Positions 8,870-21,980 are shown, numbered from the stretch's first letter. The stretch: 64,000 bases of DNA from Aestuariibacter sp. (GCA_017794925.1 CP051238.1:3400346-3464345); one strand, 5' to 3'. The notes: generated by a model not told the origin, from the sequence alone. A program made the numbers and translations.

Positions 8870-9163
8870 ATGAAATTATCAAATAAACAAAAACAATTTT
8901 TAAAAGGCCTAGCACATCCGCTTAAGCCCGTTGTTCAGTTAGGCGCAAACGGGTTAACCGAAGGCGTTTTAGCAGAAATCGACAATGCCCTGAATTATCA
9001 CGAATTAATTAAAGTGAAAGTGCCAACCGATGACCGCGAGGAAAAAGCGCTTATTATGGACGCTATTGTTCGTGAAACTGAAGCAGAGAAGCTTCAGGTC
9101 ATTGGCCACACTCTGGTATTATTCAAACCCAGTGAAGAGCGTAAAATTCAGTTGCCAAAATAA
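8870..9163 (+). CDS. yhbY: YhbY-family ribosome-associated RNA-binding protein
   Basis: A 97-residue single CRM-domain (CRS1-YhbY) protein: MKLSNKQKQFLKGLAHPLKP, then VQLGANGLTEGVLAEIDNAL, HELIKVKV, and IGHTLVLFKPS. In E. coli YhbY binds pre-50S particles. The ATG at 8870 is the family start; the open frame extends to 8768, but the extra residues have no family resemblance. The divergent layout with ftsH is the conserved one, apart from the absence of rlmE. Confidence 0.93.
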   Translation: MKLSNKQKQFLKGLAHPLKPVVQLGANGLTEGVLAEIDNALNYHELIKVKVPTDDREEKALIMDAIVRETEAEKLQVIGHTLVLFKPSEERKIQLPK

Positions 9164-9250
9164 AACCGGTCTCTGCCCGCCCGACCTTCCCTTTCCGTTA
9201 ACGTAAGGTAAACTCTGCGTTTACATTATTGTCACAACGGGAATAACTTC

Positions 9251-10021
9251 ATGCAGTTATTAAATCAAACCGCGCTGGTAACCGGCGGATGTTCCGGCTT
9301 GGGTCATGCTACGGCTAAGGCCCTGGTAGCTGCTGGCGCAAACGTCGTATTGCTGGATCTCAATGAAGAGCTGGGGGCTCAACGTGTAACGGAGTTAGGC
9401 ACAGAAAAAGCCTTGTTTATCCGCACTGATGTAACAAAACAACTGGATGTTGAAGCGGCGCTTGACCAGGCCTATGCCCGATTCGGAGCAATCACCATTT
9501 GTGTTAACTGTGCGGGCATTGCACCAGCTGGTCGTATTTTAGATAAGGCAGGTAACCCTGCGAGCCTGGAAGACTTTAGTAAGACAATTAATATTAACCT
9601 GATTGGAACATTTAACGTTTGCCGGTTGGTTGCAGCCAGTATGGCTGGAAATGCCCTTCAGGATGAAGCCAGAGGCGTCATCATTAACACCGCGTCGATA
9701 GCGGGGTATGAAGGCCAGATTGGACAAACAGCTTATGCTGCAAGTAAAGCAGGTATCATTGGACTCACGTTGCCGATGGCAAGAGATTTAGCGCCATTAG
9801 GTATTCGCGTGAACAGCATTGCGCCCGGCGTTATGGGAACCCCATTACTCACGGCTATGCCACAGAATGTGCAAGATGCATTAAGTGCAAATGTTCCTAA
9901 CCCCAAACGACTGGGTTTCCCTGAAGAATTTGCCAGTCTGGTACTACATATCGTACAAAATGGTTATATTAATGGTGAAACCATTCGTCTTGATGGCGCA
10001 TTGCGTATGCCGCCAAAATAA
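9251..10021 (+). CDS. Short-chain dehydrogenase, 3-hydroxyacyl-CoA dehydrogenase type II-like
   Basis: A 256-residue classical SDR enzyme. It has the NAD-binding TGGCSGLG (residues 11-18), Asp at the end of beta-2 (VVLLDLNEE, which favours NAD over NADP), NCAG near 89, the catalytic Ser in NTASIAGYEG, and YAASK (Tyr/Lys). The insert with AGRILDKAG and the C-terminal NPKRLGFPEEFASLV resemble the HSD17B10-type 3-hydroxyacyl-CoA / 2-methyl-3-hydroxybutyryl-CoA dehydrogenases used in fatty-acid or isoleucine degradation. No degradation genes are adjacent, so the substrate is inferred from family resemblance only. Confidence 0.85.
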   Translation: MQLLNQTALVTGGCSGLGHATAKALVAAGANVVLLDLNEELGAQRVTELGTEKALFIRTDVTKQLDVEAALDQAYARFGAITICVNCAGIAPAGRILDKAGNPASLEDFSKTININLIGTFNVCRLVAASMAGNALQDEARGVIINTASIAGYEGQIGQTAYAASKAGIIGLTLPMARDLAPLGIRVNSIAPGVMGTPLLTAMPQNVQDALSANVPNPKRLGFPEEFASLVLHIVQNGYINGETIRLDGALRMPPK

Positions 10022-10040
10022 AAACAATAATACAACGAAA

Positions 10041-10070
10041 AACGGGCCGCTTGATTAAGCGGCCCTTTAT
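10041..10070. terminator. Shared terminator between SDR gene and Lon-like gene
   Basis: Nine-base-pair stem GGGCCGCTT/AAGCGGCCC (10044-10052 and 10057-10065) with a GATT loop. It is followed by TTTATTT on the plus strand and by GTTTTTC on the minus strand, and lies between two convergent genes. Confidence 0.85.
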
Positions 10071-10082
10071 TTGGGTCAGTGA

Positions 10083-12467
10083 CTAACGCTCTTCTTCGCC
10101 GCCATTCACGATGCAAGCAATATCGTAAAGTCGTTTCACCGCCAAATCATTAACTGAATGTTTGGGATAACGGAAACGCGTAGACAAAACGCCCGCCTCT
10201 CGTTCCATTAACAATTCAAGGGCATCATCAACAGTTTCAACGAAATACACGGCAAACTGTTTCTTTTTCACCGCTTCAACAACGGCTTTGTCCAGCACCA
10301 GATGTTTAACATTGGATTTGGGAATAATAACGCCCTGGTCGCCGGTCAGGCCCCGATGCTGACACACATCGAAAAACCCTTCGATTTTTTCGTTTACCCC
10401 ACCGACAGCCTGTACTTCTCCATACTGGTTAATCGAACCGGTAATAGCCAGTGACTGACGAATGGGGATATCTGTAATGGCTGAGATAAGCGCGACCAAT
10501 TCACCCAATGAGGCACTGTCACCGTCGATATGACCGTAAGACTGTTCCAGGGCAATATTTGCAGACAAGGTTAACGGGAACGACTGCGCATATTTATTAC
10601 CCAGGTAACCTGTTAACAACATCACCCCTTTTGAGTGAATCGGCTGACCAAGTTCAACTTCGCGCTCAATATCGACAACGCCATTCGCGCCGGCATACAC
10701 AGTAGCCGTAATACGAGCAGGCGTACCGAAAGCACTGTCACCAATGTCCATCACGGTCAGGCCGTTGACTTTACCAATCGCTTTGCCGTCGGTTGCAATC
10801 AGTACCTGGCCTTCTTTTATGTCATTTAACAGTGAATCGCTGACTCTGCCCGTACGGCGTTTTTTGGCCATAAGCGCAGAATTGAGGTGGCCCAGATCAA
10901 GTACCTTGTCACCGACTTTTGCACAGAAATAATGGGCTTCGTTGAGTAACTCAATGACATCCGCAAAATGCGCAGACAGTTTTTCCTGATGCTCAGCCAT
11001 CCTCAGGGAATATTCTACCAAGCGGTACATCGCCTGGTTTGTAATGCCTTCCAGCCCCAGACCGACCACTTTCTTGCGGACTCTGCCAACGAAGTCGAAC
11101 AGATTCTGGCGCGTTACGTCTATTTCGTGGTCGAAGTCCACCAATACGCGAAAAAGCTCGTTAAATTCAGAGTCATAATCTTGCAGGGTGTAATACAAAT
11201 CCCGAGACCCCAGCAAGATGACTTTAATTTTAAGATCAATGGTCTGTGGCATTAATGTCATGGCATTCACCATGCCCATGTCCTGCTGTGGCAAGTCCAT
11301 TTTTAACTTGCCAAATTTAATTGCCAGTTTAAGGGCATCCCACACATAAGGCTGGTGTAGTAAGTGGTCGGCATCCAGCAACAAATAGCCACCATTGGCC
11401 CGATGCAGTGCACCCGGTCGAATCATACGATGGTTGGTATACACCGCGCCGCCAACATGGGTGTACTCTATAGACCCAAATAAATTCTGATAAGTCGGAT
11501 TTGGCTCATAAATAACAGGCGCACCACTGTCCAGATTATGAGCACATATGACATTTGGTAAAAACAACTCTTCCAAGTAGGAGCGGCGTTCACGCTCATC
11601 AAGCTTTTCGCCTTTATCCTCGGTCAAAAACGAAATCACCGCTTCAATAAGATGAGATTTAATCTGGCGCAGATGCTTAAGAATGCCTAAATCACTGGCA
11701 TACTTATGTTCCAAATCTTTGAGTAACGGGCGAATTCCCTGCTCCGCCGTACTGCGATTTAACTGGCGCAATTGTTCGGAATTTTCACGTTTCCAAACGG
11801 GCAGCGCGATCAGGCTTTCACTCAGGCGATTCTCAAGTTCATCGATGAGTTGGTAAAAGAACTGGCGTTGTTCATCGGAAAGCGCAGAAAACTCCGAGTC
11901 GTTGAGTGGTTTATCATCCACGATGGGTGAGAAACTGACGGTGCCCTGCTCTTCATACATCGCCACAGAATTAGCCTGAGCGAATCGCTCTACCGCATTG
12001 AGGGCTTCATCGTACTTTTGTTCAAAATTACGTGCTATTGCCGCTTTTTTACGTAAATAGCCAGGGTTGTCGAACGCCGCAGGAAAAGTGTCGAGCAGCT
12101 CATCAAGCAAATTACTCATGTCTTTGGCAAAATCACGCGCCCCGCCCGGGTGCATGCGAAGAACCAGCGGCTCTCGTTCTTCCTCAAAATTGTTAATAAT
12201 ACACCAGTCATCCGGGGTCGCTAACTGACTGACATGGCGCTCAATGTATTCCTTTACCAGGGTAAAACGCCCGGTGGCATGTTCGCCCATCACAAACAGG
12301 TTGTAACCCGTTGAGTCAACACTCAGGCCGAAAGTCAGGGCTTCTCGCGCTCGTTCCTGTCCAATAAAGGTTGAACTCAGGGCGGCATCGTCTTTTAACG
12401 CCTGATTAATTGCCCGGCGATTAATTGAAGGCGTAAGCTGTGTTGCGCTCAAACGCTCCCAGGTCAT
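10083..12467 (-). CDS. Lon-related ATP-dependent protease (AAA_32 / Lon C-terminal domain)
   Basis: A 794-residue protein of the Lon-like family typified by E. coli YcbZ and Pseudomonas AsrA. It has an N-terminal AAA domain with a divergent Walker A (GEHATGRFT, near residue 61), a long coiled middle segment (about 150-300), a second AAA portion with GGYLLLDADHLL, and a C-terminal Lon protease domain. The catalytic Ser is in GDSASLGELVALIS and the catalytic Lys in GGVNEKIEGFF. AsrA-type members are linked to heat-shock and aminoglycoside responses; the role here is unknown. It is a single gene, with a 152-base divergent promoter gap to the SRPBCC gene. Confidence 0.88.
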   Translation of the reverse strand: MTWERLSATQLTPSINRRAINQALKDDAALSSTFIGQERAREALTFGLSVDSTGYNLFVMGEHATGRFTLVKEYIERHVSQLATPDDWCIINNFEEEREPLVLRMHPGGARDFAKDMSNLLDELLDTFPAAFDNPGYLRKKAAIARNFEQKYDEALNAVERFAQANSVAMYEEQGTVSFSPIVDDKPLNDSEFSALSDEQRQFFYQLIDELENRLSESLIALPVWKRENSEQLRQLNRSTAEQGIRPLLKDLEHKYASDLGILKHLRQIKSHLIEAVISFLTEDKGEKLDERERRSYLEELFLPNVICAHNLDSGAPVIYEPNPTYQNLFGSIEYTHVGGAVYTNHRMIRPGALHRANGGYLLLDADHLLHQPYVWDALKLAIKFGKLKMDLPQQDMGMVNAMTLMPQTIDLKIKVILLGSRDLYYTLQDYDSEFNELFRVLVDFDHEIDVTRQNLFDFVGRVRKKVVGLGLEGITNQAMYRLVEYSLRMAEHQEKLSAHFADVIELLNEAHYFCAKVGDKVLDLGHLNSALMAKKRRTGRVSDSLLNDIKEGQVLIATDGKAIGKVNGLTVMDIGDSAFGTPARITATVYAGANGVVDIEREVELGQPIHSKGVMLLTGYLGNKYAQSFPLTLSANIALEQSYGHIDGDSASLGELVALISAITDIPIRQSLAITGSINQYGEVQAVGGVNEKIEGFFDVCQHRGLTGDQGVIIPKSNVKHLVLDKAVVEAVKKKQFAVYFVETVDDALELLMEREAGVLSTRFRYPKHSVNDLAVKRLYDIACIVNGGEEER

Positions 12468-12619
12468 AGGTCTTTTCTTCTTTATATTACCGTTTTGTAC
12501 AGTGAATCCTGAATAAGCCCAAGTGTCAAACCTATTCCCGAGCCTTCTGCACCAATCGCTTGTGTTTGCTTATTTAACATACTAGCCTTGGCAAAAATAA
12601 CGAAAAGAACGCAAAAATC

Positions 12620-13150
12620 ATGAATCGATTAACCTCCTTTAGTGTCACTGCGCTGGTATTGTTGCTGGTCATCGCTCCATTCGCTCACGCTGAACCAAAA
12701 GTCGCGTCACAAAGTGACTATGGTTTTATCACTGAAAATGTCGTCACCATTAACGCCTCCCCTGATGAAGTCTGGCATAAATTAATTCACGGCGTCGATT
12801 CCTGGTGGCCTAAAGATCACAGCTGGTGGGGTCAGGACGGTACCTTTTCAATTTCACCTGAAGCCGGCGGCTGTTTTTGTGAAACCGCTGGTGATAAGTC
12901 CGCTGAGCATTTACATGTTGTGTTTGTCGACCCGAATAAAAAGATCGTCATGACCGGTGGCCTTGGCCCGCTTCAAGGCATGGGCTTATTTGGCGCGTTA
13001 ACTTTTGAACTCACCGAGCAAGATGACTCAACAAAGGTTGCAATGACTTACCGGGTACACGGCTACTATCCGGATGGTTACCAGCAGCTTGCCCCTATCG
13101 TGGCGCAGGTACAGGGACTCCAATTACAGGGGTTAGCTAACGCGTTTTAA
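12620..13150 (+). CDS. Secreted SRPBCC-fold (START-like) protein
   Basis: A 176-residue protein with a clear signal peptide (MNRLTSFSVTALVLLLVIAP, cut after AHA near residue 24). It continues with an SRPBCC ligand-binding domain: VVTINASPDEVWHKLI, DSWWPKDHSWWG, and the C-terminal YRVHGYYPDG. SRPBCC proteins bind lipids or polyketide-like ligands; no ligand can be named. Periplasmic or extracellular location is predicted from the leader. It stands alone between two unrelated transcription units. Confidence 0.75.
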   Translation: MNRLTSFSVTALVLLLVIAPFAHAEPKVASQSDYGFITENVVTINASPDEVWHKLIHGVDSWWPKDHSWWGQDGTFSISPEAGGCFCETAGDKSAEHLHVVFVDPNKKIVMTGGLGPLQGMGLFGALTFELTEQDDSTKVAMTYRVHGYYPDGYQQLAPIVAQVQGLQLQGLANAF

Positions 13151-13296
13151 GCCAGACTGGCTAAATTCCACGCAGTTAACCATAAAATCCTGCTCATTCA
13201 TGCACACGCTATTGTGGGAAGCACTATGGCTGGGCTATTCTATGCGGTTATTATATCAGGCACACTCGCCGTAAGCCGGCGGGTATATTTGTTTAA

Positions 13297-15929
<2,633 letters not shown>

Positions 15930-15930
<1 letters not shown>

Positions 15931-16436
15931 TGATTCGCCTATCTCGTATCGGGCTAATTCTGTTACTGGCTGTAACGCTAGTGACAGCTGGCTGTGGTTT
16001 TCATTTGCGCAGTGCACAAACATTACCCGTTGGCAGTAGCTACGTGCAGGTTATTGCAGGTAAGCAAACAGCACCACTGGAAAAGTCTGTGTTAGCGCAA
16101 ATGCAGGTATATCAGATATCCAGCGGCAAGGCAGGCCTTGAAAGTGAAGCCGCGTCGACGATTACGCTCAGGTTGCAGCCCGAAAAACTGGACAGGCGAT
16201 TGCTGTCGGTATTTGCAACTGGCCAGGTAGCCGAATACGAGTTAATTTATGGCGTTCGCTTCAGTGCCACCTACCCTGATGGTCAGCAAATCTCTAAGCA
16301 ATTTGAAGTATTAAGAGAATACCAGGATGACCCCAGACAAGTGCTGGCAAAATCCCGTGAGCTCAATTTGGTACTAAGCGAAATGCGCACTGAAGCCGCT
16401 GATCGTATTATTCGTATTCTGTCGAGTAAGCAATAA
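15930..16436 (+). CDS. lptE: LPS-assembly lipoprotein LptE
   Basis: A 168-residue outer-membrane lipoprotein that plugs the LptD barrel and helps insert LPS. It has a signal sequence with lipobox VTAGC (Cys22), then GFHLRSAQTLP, a typical LptE opening. Its start overlaps the leuS stop by one base, implying translational coupling. The overall sequence is divergent, as usual for LptE, so the call rests on lipobox, size and the invariant leuS-lptE-holA order. Confidence 0.92.
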
Positions 16437-16437
16437 C

Positions 16438-17481
16438 ATGCAGGTGTACCCCGATAAATTTATATCTACCCTTGAGCGAGACTTTAAAGGGTGCTATTTG
16501 ATTTTCGGGGACGAACCACAGCAAAAGTTCGAAATCCTGCAAGCATTACGCGAGAAAGCTAAACAACAAGGCTTTACTGAACGAAATGTCATGGTGGCCG
16601 ACAGTGAATTCAGTTGGAATGCATTACTCGATGCCACTCAGGCGATGTCACTGTTTGCAGATCGACAACTAATCGAACTCGAACTCCCCACTGGTAAACC
16701 GGGTACCGAAGGTGCCGGGTTACTGACGTCTATTGCAGACAGCCTGTCTGCTGATACATTACTCATTATTCACGGACCACGTATAGGCAAGGACGTACAA
16801 CGCACAAAGTGGTTTAAAGCGCTTGACGCCATTGGTGTGTTTACCATTTGTTATCCGCTGGAAGGGAGTGCCCTGTCAGGTTGGTTGTCACGCCGCTTGC
16901 AGCAAAGCGGCTTTCAGTTCACTCCGGGCTGCGTCAAAATGCTGGCTGATTTCTGTGAAGGCAATTTAATGGCGGGTGCACAGGAAATTGAAAAGCTGGT
17001 GCTGGCCTACCCCGATAAACAGATTGACGAGCAGAAGCTCGGTCAGGCACTGGTTGATCAATCCCGGTTTAACGTGTTCCAATTGGTTGATGTCATGCTT
17101 CAGGGGGACCGGGACCGCTGTGTAAAAATGCTATACCGCCTGGAGTCAGAAGGCATAGAGCCCAACATTGTTATTTGGGCGCTTATTCGTGAATGGCAAA
17201 CGCTTTGGAATCTTTGCCAGGTACAGCAAAGCCGTCAAACCATACCCTGGCAAAAGTTTGGTATTTGGAAAAATCGCCAGGGCTATTATCAGCAAGCGTT
17301 GCAGCGTCTGACGCTAGTGCAGTTGAAAGGCATTGGAGAGCAGTTAACCCAGGCAGATTTCTTGTTCAAACAAGAGTCTGTAGTTCGTCCATTCGTTAAA
17401 CTAGCCCACTTGTGTTTGTTGTTTACCGGTGTGCCTTTATTGCATATGCCACTCAGTGACATGGACACCGTTGCTCAATGA
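16438..17481 (+). CDS. holA: DNA polymerase III subunit delta
   Basis: A 347-residue clamp-loader subunit that opens the beta sliding clamp. It shows the HolA opening pattern MQVYPDKF...YLIFGDEPQQK, the SLFADRQLIELELPTGKPG stretch, LLIIHGPRIGKDVQ, and the C-terminal helical collar domain with FNVFQLVDVMLQGD. It starts two bases after lptE ends, and overlaps nadD by four bases. Family length is about 340. Confidence 0.95.
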   Translation: MQVYPDKFISTLERDFKGCYLIFGDEPQQKFEILQALREKAKQQGFTERNVMVADSEFSWNALLDATQAMSLFADRQLIELELPTGKPGTEGAGLLTSIADSLSADTLLIIHGPRIGKDVQRTKWFKALDAIGVFTICYPLEGSALSGWLSRRLQQSGFQFTPGCVKMLADFCEGNLMAGAQEIEKLVLAYPDKQIDEQKLGQALVDQSRFNVFQLVDVMLQGDRDRCVKMLYRLESEGIEPNIVIWALIREWQTLWNLCQVQQSRQTIPWQKFGIWKNRQGYYQQALQRLTLVQLKGIGEQLTQADFLFKQESVVRPFVKLAHLCLLFTGVPLLHMPLSDMDTVAQ

Positions 17482-18119
17482 TTGCATTACTCGGAGGCAC
17501 CTTTAACCCGCCTCATCAAGGGCATATAAAAGCAGGTCTTGACGCTGTTAGCGAAATCGGAGCACAAAAGCTAGGGTTGTTACCCTGCAATGTACCACCA
17601 CATAAATCGGCACCGGAAACGGCAACAACACATCGCTTAGCAATGCTAACACTTGCGAGTAAGCAAAGTGACAAACTTTACGTTGAGCCAATAGAACTGG
17701 AATTACCTGCACCAAGCTATACTGTTAAAACACTGGCTCATTTACGCGAATTACAACCAAATACAGGAATCTGCTTTTTGCTGGGCGAGGATTCACTGTA
17801 TAATCTGCCATCCTGGTTTGAATGGCAGCGTTTAACCGACTATTGCCACATAGTGGTAATGAAACGCCCTGCCAGCGAAGGGCAAATCCCTGACGTCCTG
17901 CAGGACTGGTTAACTCCCCGCGTGGTGAGTTCACCGGATAGACTGCACGAACACCGACACGGAAAGGTATATATAACCCACAGTAAGGACTACGCTGTCT
18001 CGTCGACGCAGTTACGTAAAGCGTTAAGCGAACAGGCGGGCAATTGTATAGTGCAAAACTGGCTGCACCCCGACGTCATAAACTATATTGAAACACATCA
18101 GTTATACCGTGCCATTTAG
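17478..18119 (+). CDS. nadD: Nicotinate-nucleotide adenylyltransferase
   Basis: A 213-residue enzyme making deamido-NAD from nicotinate mononucleotide and ATP. The nucleotidyltransferase signature GGTFNPPHQGHIKAG (residues 6-20) is complete, LLGEDSLYNLPSWFEW is present near 100, and the ISSTXXR-type motif appears as AVSSTQLRKAL near 175. It overlaps the end of holA (ATGA), consistent with coupled translation. Confidence 0.96.
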   Translation: MIALLGGTFNPPHQGHIKAGLDAVSEIGAQKLGLLPCNVPPHKSAPETATTHRLAMLTLASKQSDKLYVEPIELELPAPSYTVKTLAHLRELQPNTGICFLLGEDSLYNLPSWFEWQRLTDYCHIVVMKRPASEGQIPDVLQDWLTPRVVSSPDRLHEHRHGKVYITHSKDYAVSSTQLRKALSEQAGNCIVQNWLHPDVINYIETHQLYRAI

Positions 18120-18138
18120 GTACATGTGAGGAGAACTT

Positions 18139-18456
18139 TTGCAACACGAGCAACTCAAAGCCTTTGTGATAGACAAAATCGACGACATGAAAGGGCGTGA
18201 TATTGTCGAACTGGACGTCAAAGGTAAATCGACGATCACTGACACCCTGATTATTTGTTCCGGTAATTCAAAGCGTCATGTCAGCTCTATTGCTGAACAC
18301 GTGCAGTTAGAATCAAAACGTGCAGGTCACGCGCCTTTGAATGTCGAGGGTAAAGAAACTGGCGAATGGGTACTGGTTGATCTGGGCGAAATAATTGTGC
18401 ACATCATGCAAGATGAATCGCGGGACTTTTACCAGCTAGAGAAACTCTGGGGTTAA
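18139..18456 (+). CDS. rsfS: Ribosomal silencing factor RsfS
   Basis: A 105-residue protein that binds L14 and blocks subunit joining under nutrient limitation. It shows [59 protein letters not shown] and the C-terminal [10 protein letters not shown], all typical. The start is a TTG at 18139; GAGGAG lies about five bases upstream and no ATG fits better. A weak start codon may limit its expression relative to nadD and rlmH. Confidence 0.95.
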   Translation: MQHEQLKAFVIDKIDDMKGRDIVELDVKGKSTITDTLIICSGNSKRHVSSIAEHVQLESKRAGHAPLNVEGKETGEWVLVDLGEIIVHIMQDESRDFYQLEKLWG

Positions 18457-18490
18457 ATCAACCCTACCCTGCCAAAGGAGTAAGCAGGCC

Positions 18491-18961
18491 GTGCGCATTC
18501 AGATCATTGCAGTGGGTAACAAGATGCCTGACTGGGTCACTACCGGTACCCAGGAATTTTTGCGCCGGTTTCCTGCTGACATGCCGGTAAACTTTGTAGA
18601 AATCCCGCCTGGCAAGCGAGGTAAAAATGCCGATATCAAGCGCATACTTCAGAAAGAAGGTGAAGCGATGATGGCTGCCATCGGTAAAAACCACAAAGTC
18701 GTAACGCTGGAGGTTACTGGCCGCCCCTGGGACACGCCGACGCTGGCAAAACAACTCGACAACTGGAAAATGGATGGTCGCGATGTCAGTTTACTGATAG
18801 GTGGTCCAGAGGGACTGGCACCGGAATGTTGTGCTCTGGCCGAACAACGTTGGTCATTGTCTGCTCTGACCCTTCCTCACCCGATGGTCCGCATCATTGT
18901 AACTGAAGCCCTTTACCGGGCCTGGTCTGTTACGCAGAACCACCCTTATCATCGCGAGTAG
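18491..18961 (+). CDS. rlmH: 23S rRNA pseudouridine(1915)-N3-methyltransferase RlmH
   Basis: A 156-residue SPOUT-class methyltransferase. It starts from GTG ([16 protein letters not shown]), has the SAM-binding knot [20 protein letters not shown], and ends with the invariant [11 protein letters not shown]...HPYHRE. AAAGGAG lies about 11 bases upstream of the GTG. Position directly after rsfS and before mrdA is the conserved order. Confidence 0.96.
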   Translation: MRIQIIAVGNKMPDWVTTGTQEFLRRFPADMPVNFVEIPPGKRGKNADIKRILQKEGEAMMAAIGKNHKVVTLEVTGRPWDTPTLAKQLDNWKMDGRDVSLLIGGPEGLAPECCALAEQRWSLSALTLPHPMVRIIVTEALYRAWSVTQNHPYHRE

Positions 18962-18964
18962 TCT

Positions 18965-20860
18965 ATGCCAATTAAGCGCCAGACCATTCGCGACCACTCG
19001 GCAGAAGCCAACTTATTTGCCCGGCGAACCGTCATCGCCGGATTAATCGTGCTGGCCTTGCTGGGTATGGTTGTCAGCAATCTGTACTACCTGCAGATAA
19101 AACATTTTGATGATTACCAAACGCGTTCTAATGGCAACCGAATTAAGGTTGTCCCCATCGCCCCCAATCGCGGATTGATTTATGACCGCAATGGCGTATT
19201 GCTTGCCGAAAACCGCCCTGTTTACAGCCTGGAGGTGATTCCTGAACAGGTAGACGAGTTAGATAAAACACTTTCTGCCCTGCAGAGCCTGATGGCCATT
19301 ACAGACGAAGAAATCGAAGATTTTCGTCAGGCCCTGCGTGGACAACGCCGCTTTAAGCCGGTTGCATTACGTTCCAGATTGACTGAAGAGGAAGTGGCGC
19401 GATTTGCCAGTCGCAGCCATCAGTATCCGGGCGTATCCATTGAAGCGCGCCTGGCGCGCTACTATCCCTATGGCGATATGCTGACGCACGTGTTGGGCTA
19501 TGTGGCCAAGATCAACAAAAAAGACCTGCAAAAAATTAAAGAAGCGGGCCAGGAAGCCAATTACGCTGCCACGTATGACATCGGTAAGCTGGGGATTGAA
19601 AAATACCATGAGGATATTCTACACGGCGTGGTGGGTTATCAACAGGTAGAGGTAAACAGTCAGGGACGTATCATACGCGTTCTGGATGTCGACCCTCCGG
19701 TACCAGGCCGGGATATTGTATTAAATATTGATATTCGCCTGCAGCAAGCAGCGCAAAACGCACTGGAAGGCCAGCGAGGTACTGTCGTGCTCGCTTCTCC
19801 TCATACCGGTGGTATCCTGGCCATGTACTCCAATCCAAGCTATGACCCGAATTTATTTGTACATGGTATCAGCCGTAAAAATTACGCAGCTTTGTTAAAT
19901 TCACCGGATCGGCCGTTAATAAACCGTGCAACCCAAGGTCAGTACCCACCGGCTTCCACCGTAAAACCTTTGCTGGCTTTGTTAAGCCTGGAAACTGAAA
20001 CCATCGACAAGTCGTTTACCATCAAAGACAACGGCAGGTACTCCTTACCCAATGTCAGCCATGTGTGGCGGGACTGGAAAAAATGGGGGCATGGTGACGT
20101 GGATATTACTCGCTCGATTGAGCTCTCATGTGACACTTATTATTACGAACTGGCGTATCAAATGGGTATTGATATGATCAGTGGCTACATGTCCGAATTT
20201 GGCTTTGGCGATTACACCGGCATTGACCTTTATGAAGAAAGTGATGCAAACATGCCCAGCCGCGGTTGGAAAAAGGCACGCCATAATCAACCCTGGTATA
20301 TTGGCGATACGATCTCTGTTGGTATTGGTCAGGGATACTGGACAACCACGCCGGTTCAGTTAGTTCATGCAATGAATGCACTGGTCAATTACGGCGCCCG
20401 TTTTGTTCCTCAGATCCTTCGTGGCTACCATCTGCCAGAAGGCCAGGTCCAACTAGAACCGTTGAAATCACTACGACCAATCGAAATCAAAAACCAGGAA
20501 AACTGGGAAATCGTTCTGGATGCCATGTACGGTACAGTGAACCGTGATCACGGTACAGCCAGGACAGCGTTTGTTGGAACCACCTATACGGCAGCAGGTA
20601 AAACAGGTACTGCACAGCTCTTTTCTGTTGGTCAAAACGAAAAGTACGAAGCAGAAAAGGTTGACGAACGGCTGCGAGACAACGCAATGTATGTTGGGTT
20701 TGCTCCCTATGAAAACCCGGAAATCACCGTTGCCGTCGTCCTGGAAAATGCCGGAGGAGGCAGCTCTAACGCGGCACCCATCGCCCGCATTATGATGGAC
20801 GAATTTTTCCGCCTGAATCCTGAAGCCATCAAATACCCAAAGACAGCAAAAGCTGATTAA
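18965..20860 (+). CDS. mrdA: Peptidoglycan DD-transpeptidase MrdA (PBP2)
   Basis: A 631-residue class B penicillin-binding protein of the rod-shape elongation complex. It has one N-terminal membrane helix (about 22-45), the pedestal domain with APNRGLIYDRNGVLLAENR, and a transpeptidase domain with SxxK in PPASTVKPLL, SxN-equivalent SCDTYYYELA, and KTG in AAGKTGTAQLFS. It starts three bases after rlmH and is followed at four bases by mrdB, its partner glycosyltransferase. Confidence 0.97.
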   Translation: MPIKRQTIRDHSAEANLFARRTVIAGLIVLALLGMVVSNLYYLQIKHFDDYQTRSNGNRIKVVPIAPNRGLIYDRNGVLLAENRPVYSLEVIPEQVDELDKTLSALQSLMAITDEEIEDFRQALRGQRRFKPVALRSRLTEEEVARFASRSHQYPGVSIEARLARYYPYGDMLTHVLGYVAKINKKDLQKIKEAGQEANYAATYDIGKLGIEKYHEDILHGVVGYQQVEVNSQGRIIRVLDVDPPVPGRDIVLNIDIRLQQAAQNALEGQRGTVVLASPHTGGILAMYSNPSYDPNLFVHGISRKNYAALLNSPDRPLINRATQGQYPPASTVKPLLALLSLETETIDKSFTIKDNGRYSLPNVSHVWRDWKKWGHGDVDITRSIELSCDTYYYELAYQMGIDMISGYMSEFGFGDYTGIDLYEESDANMPSRGWKKARHNQPWYIGDTISVGIGQGYWTTTPVQLVHAMNALVNYGARFVPQILRGYHLPEGQVQLEPLKSLRPIEIKNQENWEIVLDAMYGTVNRDHGTARTAFVGTTYTAAGKTGTAQLFSVGQNEKYEAEKVDERLRDNAMYVGFAPYENPEITVAVVLENAGGGSSNAAPIARIMMDEFFRLNPEAIKYPKTAKAD

Positions 20861-20864
20861 TTGA

Positions 20865-21980
20865 ATGAAAAAGACCACGCTTAACGAACGGCAAACAACG
20901 ATATGGCAAACCCTGCATATCGATATTCCACTGCTACTGGGGCTACTGGTATTAATGGGGGTAGGCCTGGTCACCATTTATTCCGCAGGCGGTCAGGATA
21001 TGGATCTGATTAATCGTCAGGTAATACGACTCGGCATTGCGTTATTTGTCATGCTGGTGCTAGCCCAGGTGCCGCCTATGGCATACCGACGATTGAGCAT
21101 TTACGCTTATGGTGCCGGTATCTTGATGCTGCTTGCAGTGCTATTTTTTGGCGACATGGGCAAAGGGGCACAACGTTGGTTAGATTTGGGTTTTGTACGT
21201 TTTCAGCCTTCCGAAGCCATGAAGCTTGCTGTACCTATGATGATTGCATGGTACATCAGTAAATTCACCATGCCCCCCACGCTTTCACAAATTGTCATCG
21301 CCTTTGTGTTAGTGGTAGTTCCCACCATATTGATTGCAAAACAGCCGGATTTAGGCACGTCCTTACTTATCGCCAGTTCAGGTATCTTTGTTATTTTTCT
21401 GGCAGGTATGAGTTGGAGACTGATTGGTATTGTCGCGGCGTTAGGCGGTGCATTTCTGCCTGTCATGTGGATTTTTCTGATGAAGGACTATCAGAAACAG
21501 CGGGTACTAACGTTTCTGAATCCAGAAAGCGATCCCTTAGGGTCCGGCTATCATATCATCCAATCAAAAATTGCCATTGGCTCAGGCGGGCTGGAAGGCA
21601 AAGGCTGGTTACAAGGAACCCAGAGCCAGCTTGAGTTCCTCCCCGAGCGACACACTGATTTTATTTTTGCTGTATTCAGTGAGGAATTTGGTTTAACGGG
21701 TGTATTGGTTCTGATGGCAATATATTTGTTCATAGTGGTACGCGGGTTAATGCTGGCGGTTCGCTCTCAGAATGCCTACAGCAAATTGCTGGCAGGAAGC
21801 ATAACACTCACATTTTTCGTATATGTATTTGTTAATATGGGTATGGTGTCTGGAATATTACCGGTTGTAGGCGTTCCTTTGCCTTTAGTCAGCTACGGCG
21901 GGACATCAATGGTGACTTTGCTGGCTGGTTTTGGCATTCTTATGGGCATCGGCACACAAAAACGATTAATGTCGCGCTAA
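20865..21980 (+). CDS. mrdB: Rod shape-determining glycosyltransferase RodA
   Basis: A 371-residue SEDS-family polytopic membrane protein that polymerises glycan strands with PBP2. About ten membrane helices can be seen, along with [33 protein letters not shown] and the C-terminal [20 protein letters not shown], which are SEDS hallmarks. The stop overlaps the rlpA start (TAATG). Confidence 0.96.
   Translation: MKKTTLNERQTTIWQTLHIDIPLLLGLLVLMGVGLVTIYSAGGQDMDLINRQVIRLGIALFVMLVLAQVPPMAYRRLSIYAYGAGILMLLAVLFFGDMGKGAQRWLDLGFVRFQPSEAMKLAVPMMIAWYISKFTMPPTLSQIVIAFVLVVVPTILIAKQPDLGTSLLIASSGIFVIFLAGMSWRLIGIVAALGGAFLPVMWIFLMKDYQKQRVLTFLNPESDPLGSGYHIIQSKIAIGSGGLEGKGWLQGTQSQLEFLPERHTDFIFAVFSEEFGLTGVLVLMAIYLFIVVRGLMLAVRSQNAYSKLLAGSITLTFFVYVFVNMGMVSGILPVVGVPLPLVSYGGTSMVTLLAGFGILMGIGTQKRLMSR

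Noticed and set aside
20471..20977. 168-residue minus-strand frame within mrdA/mrdB
   Set aside because: Fully antisense to conserved transpeptidase codons; no domain seen.
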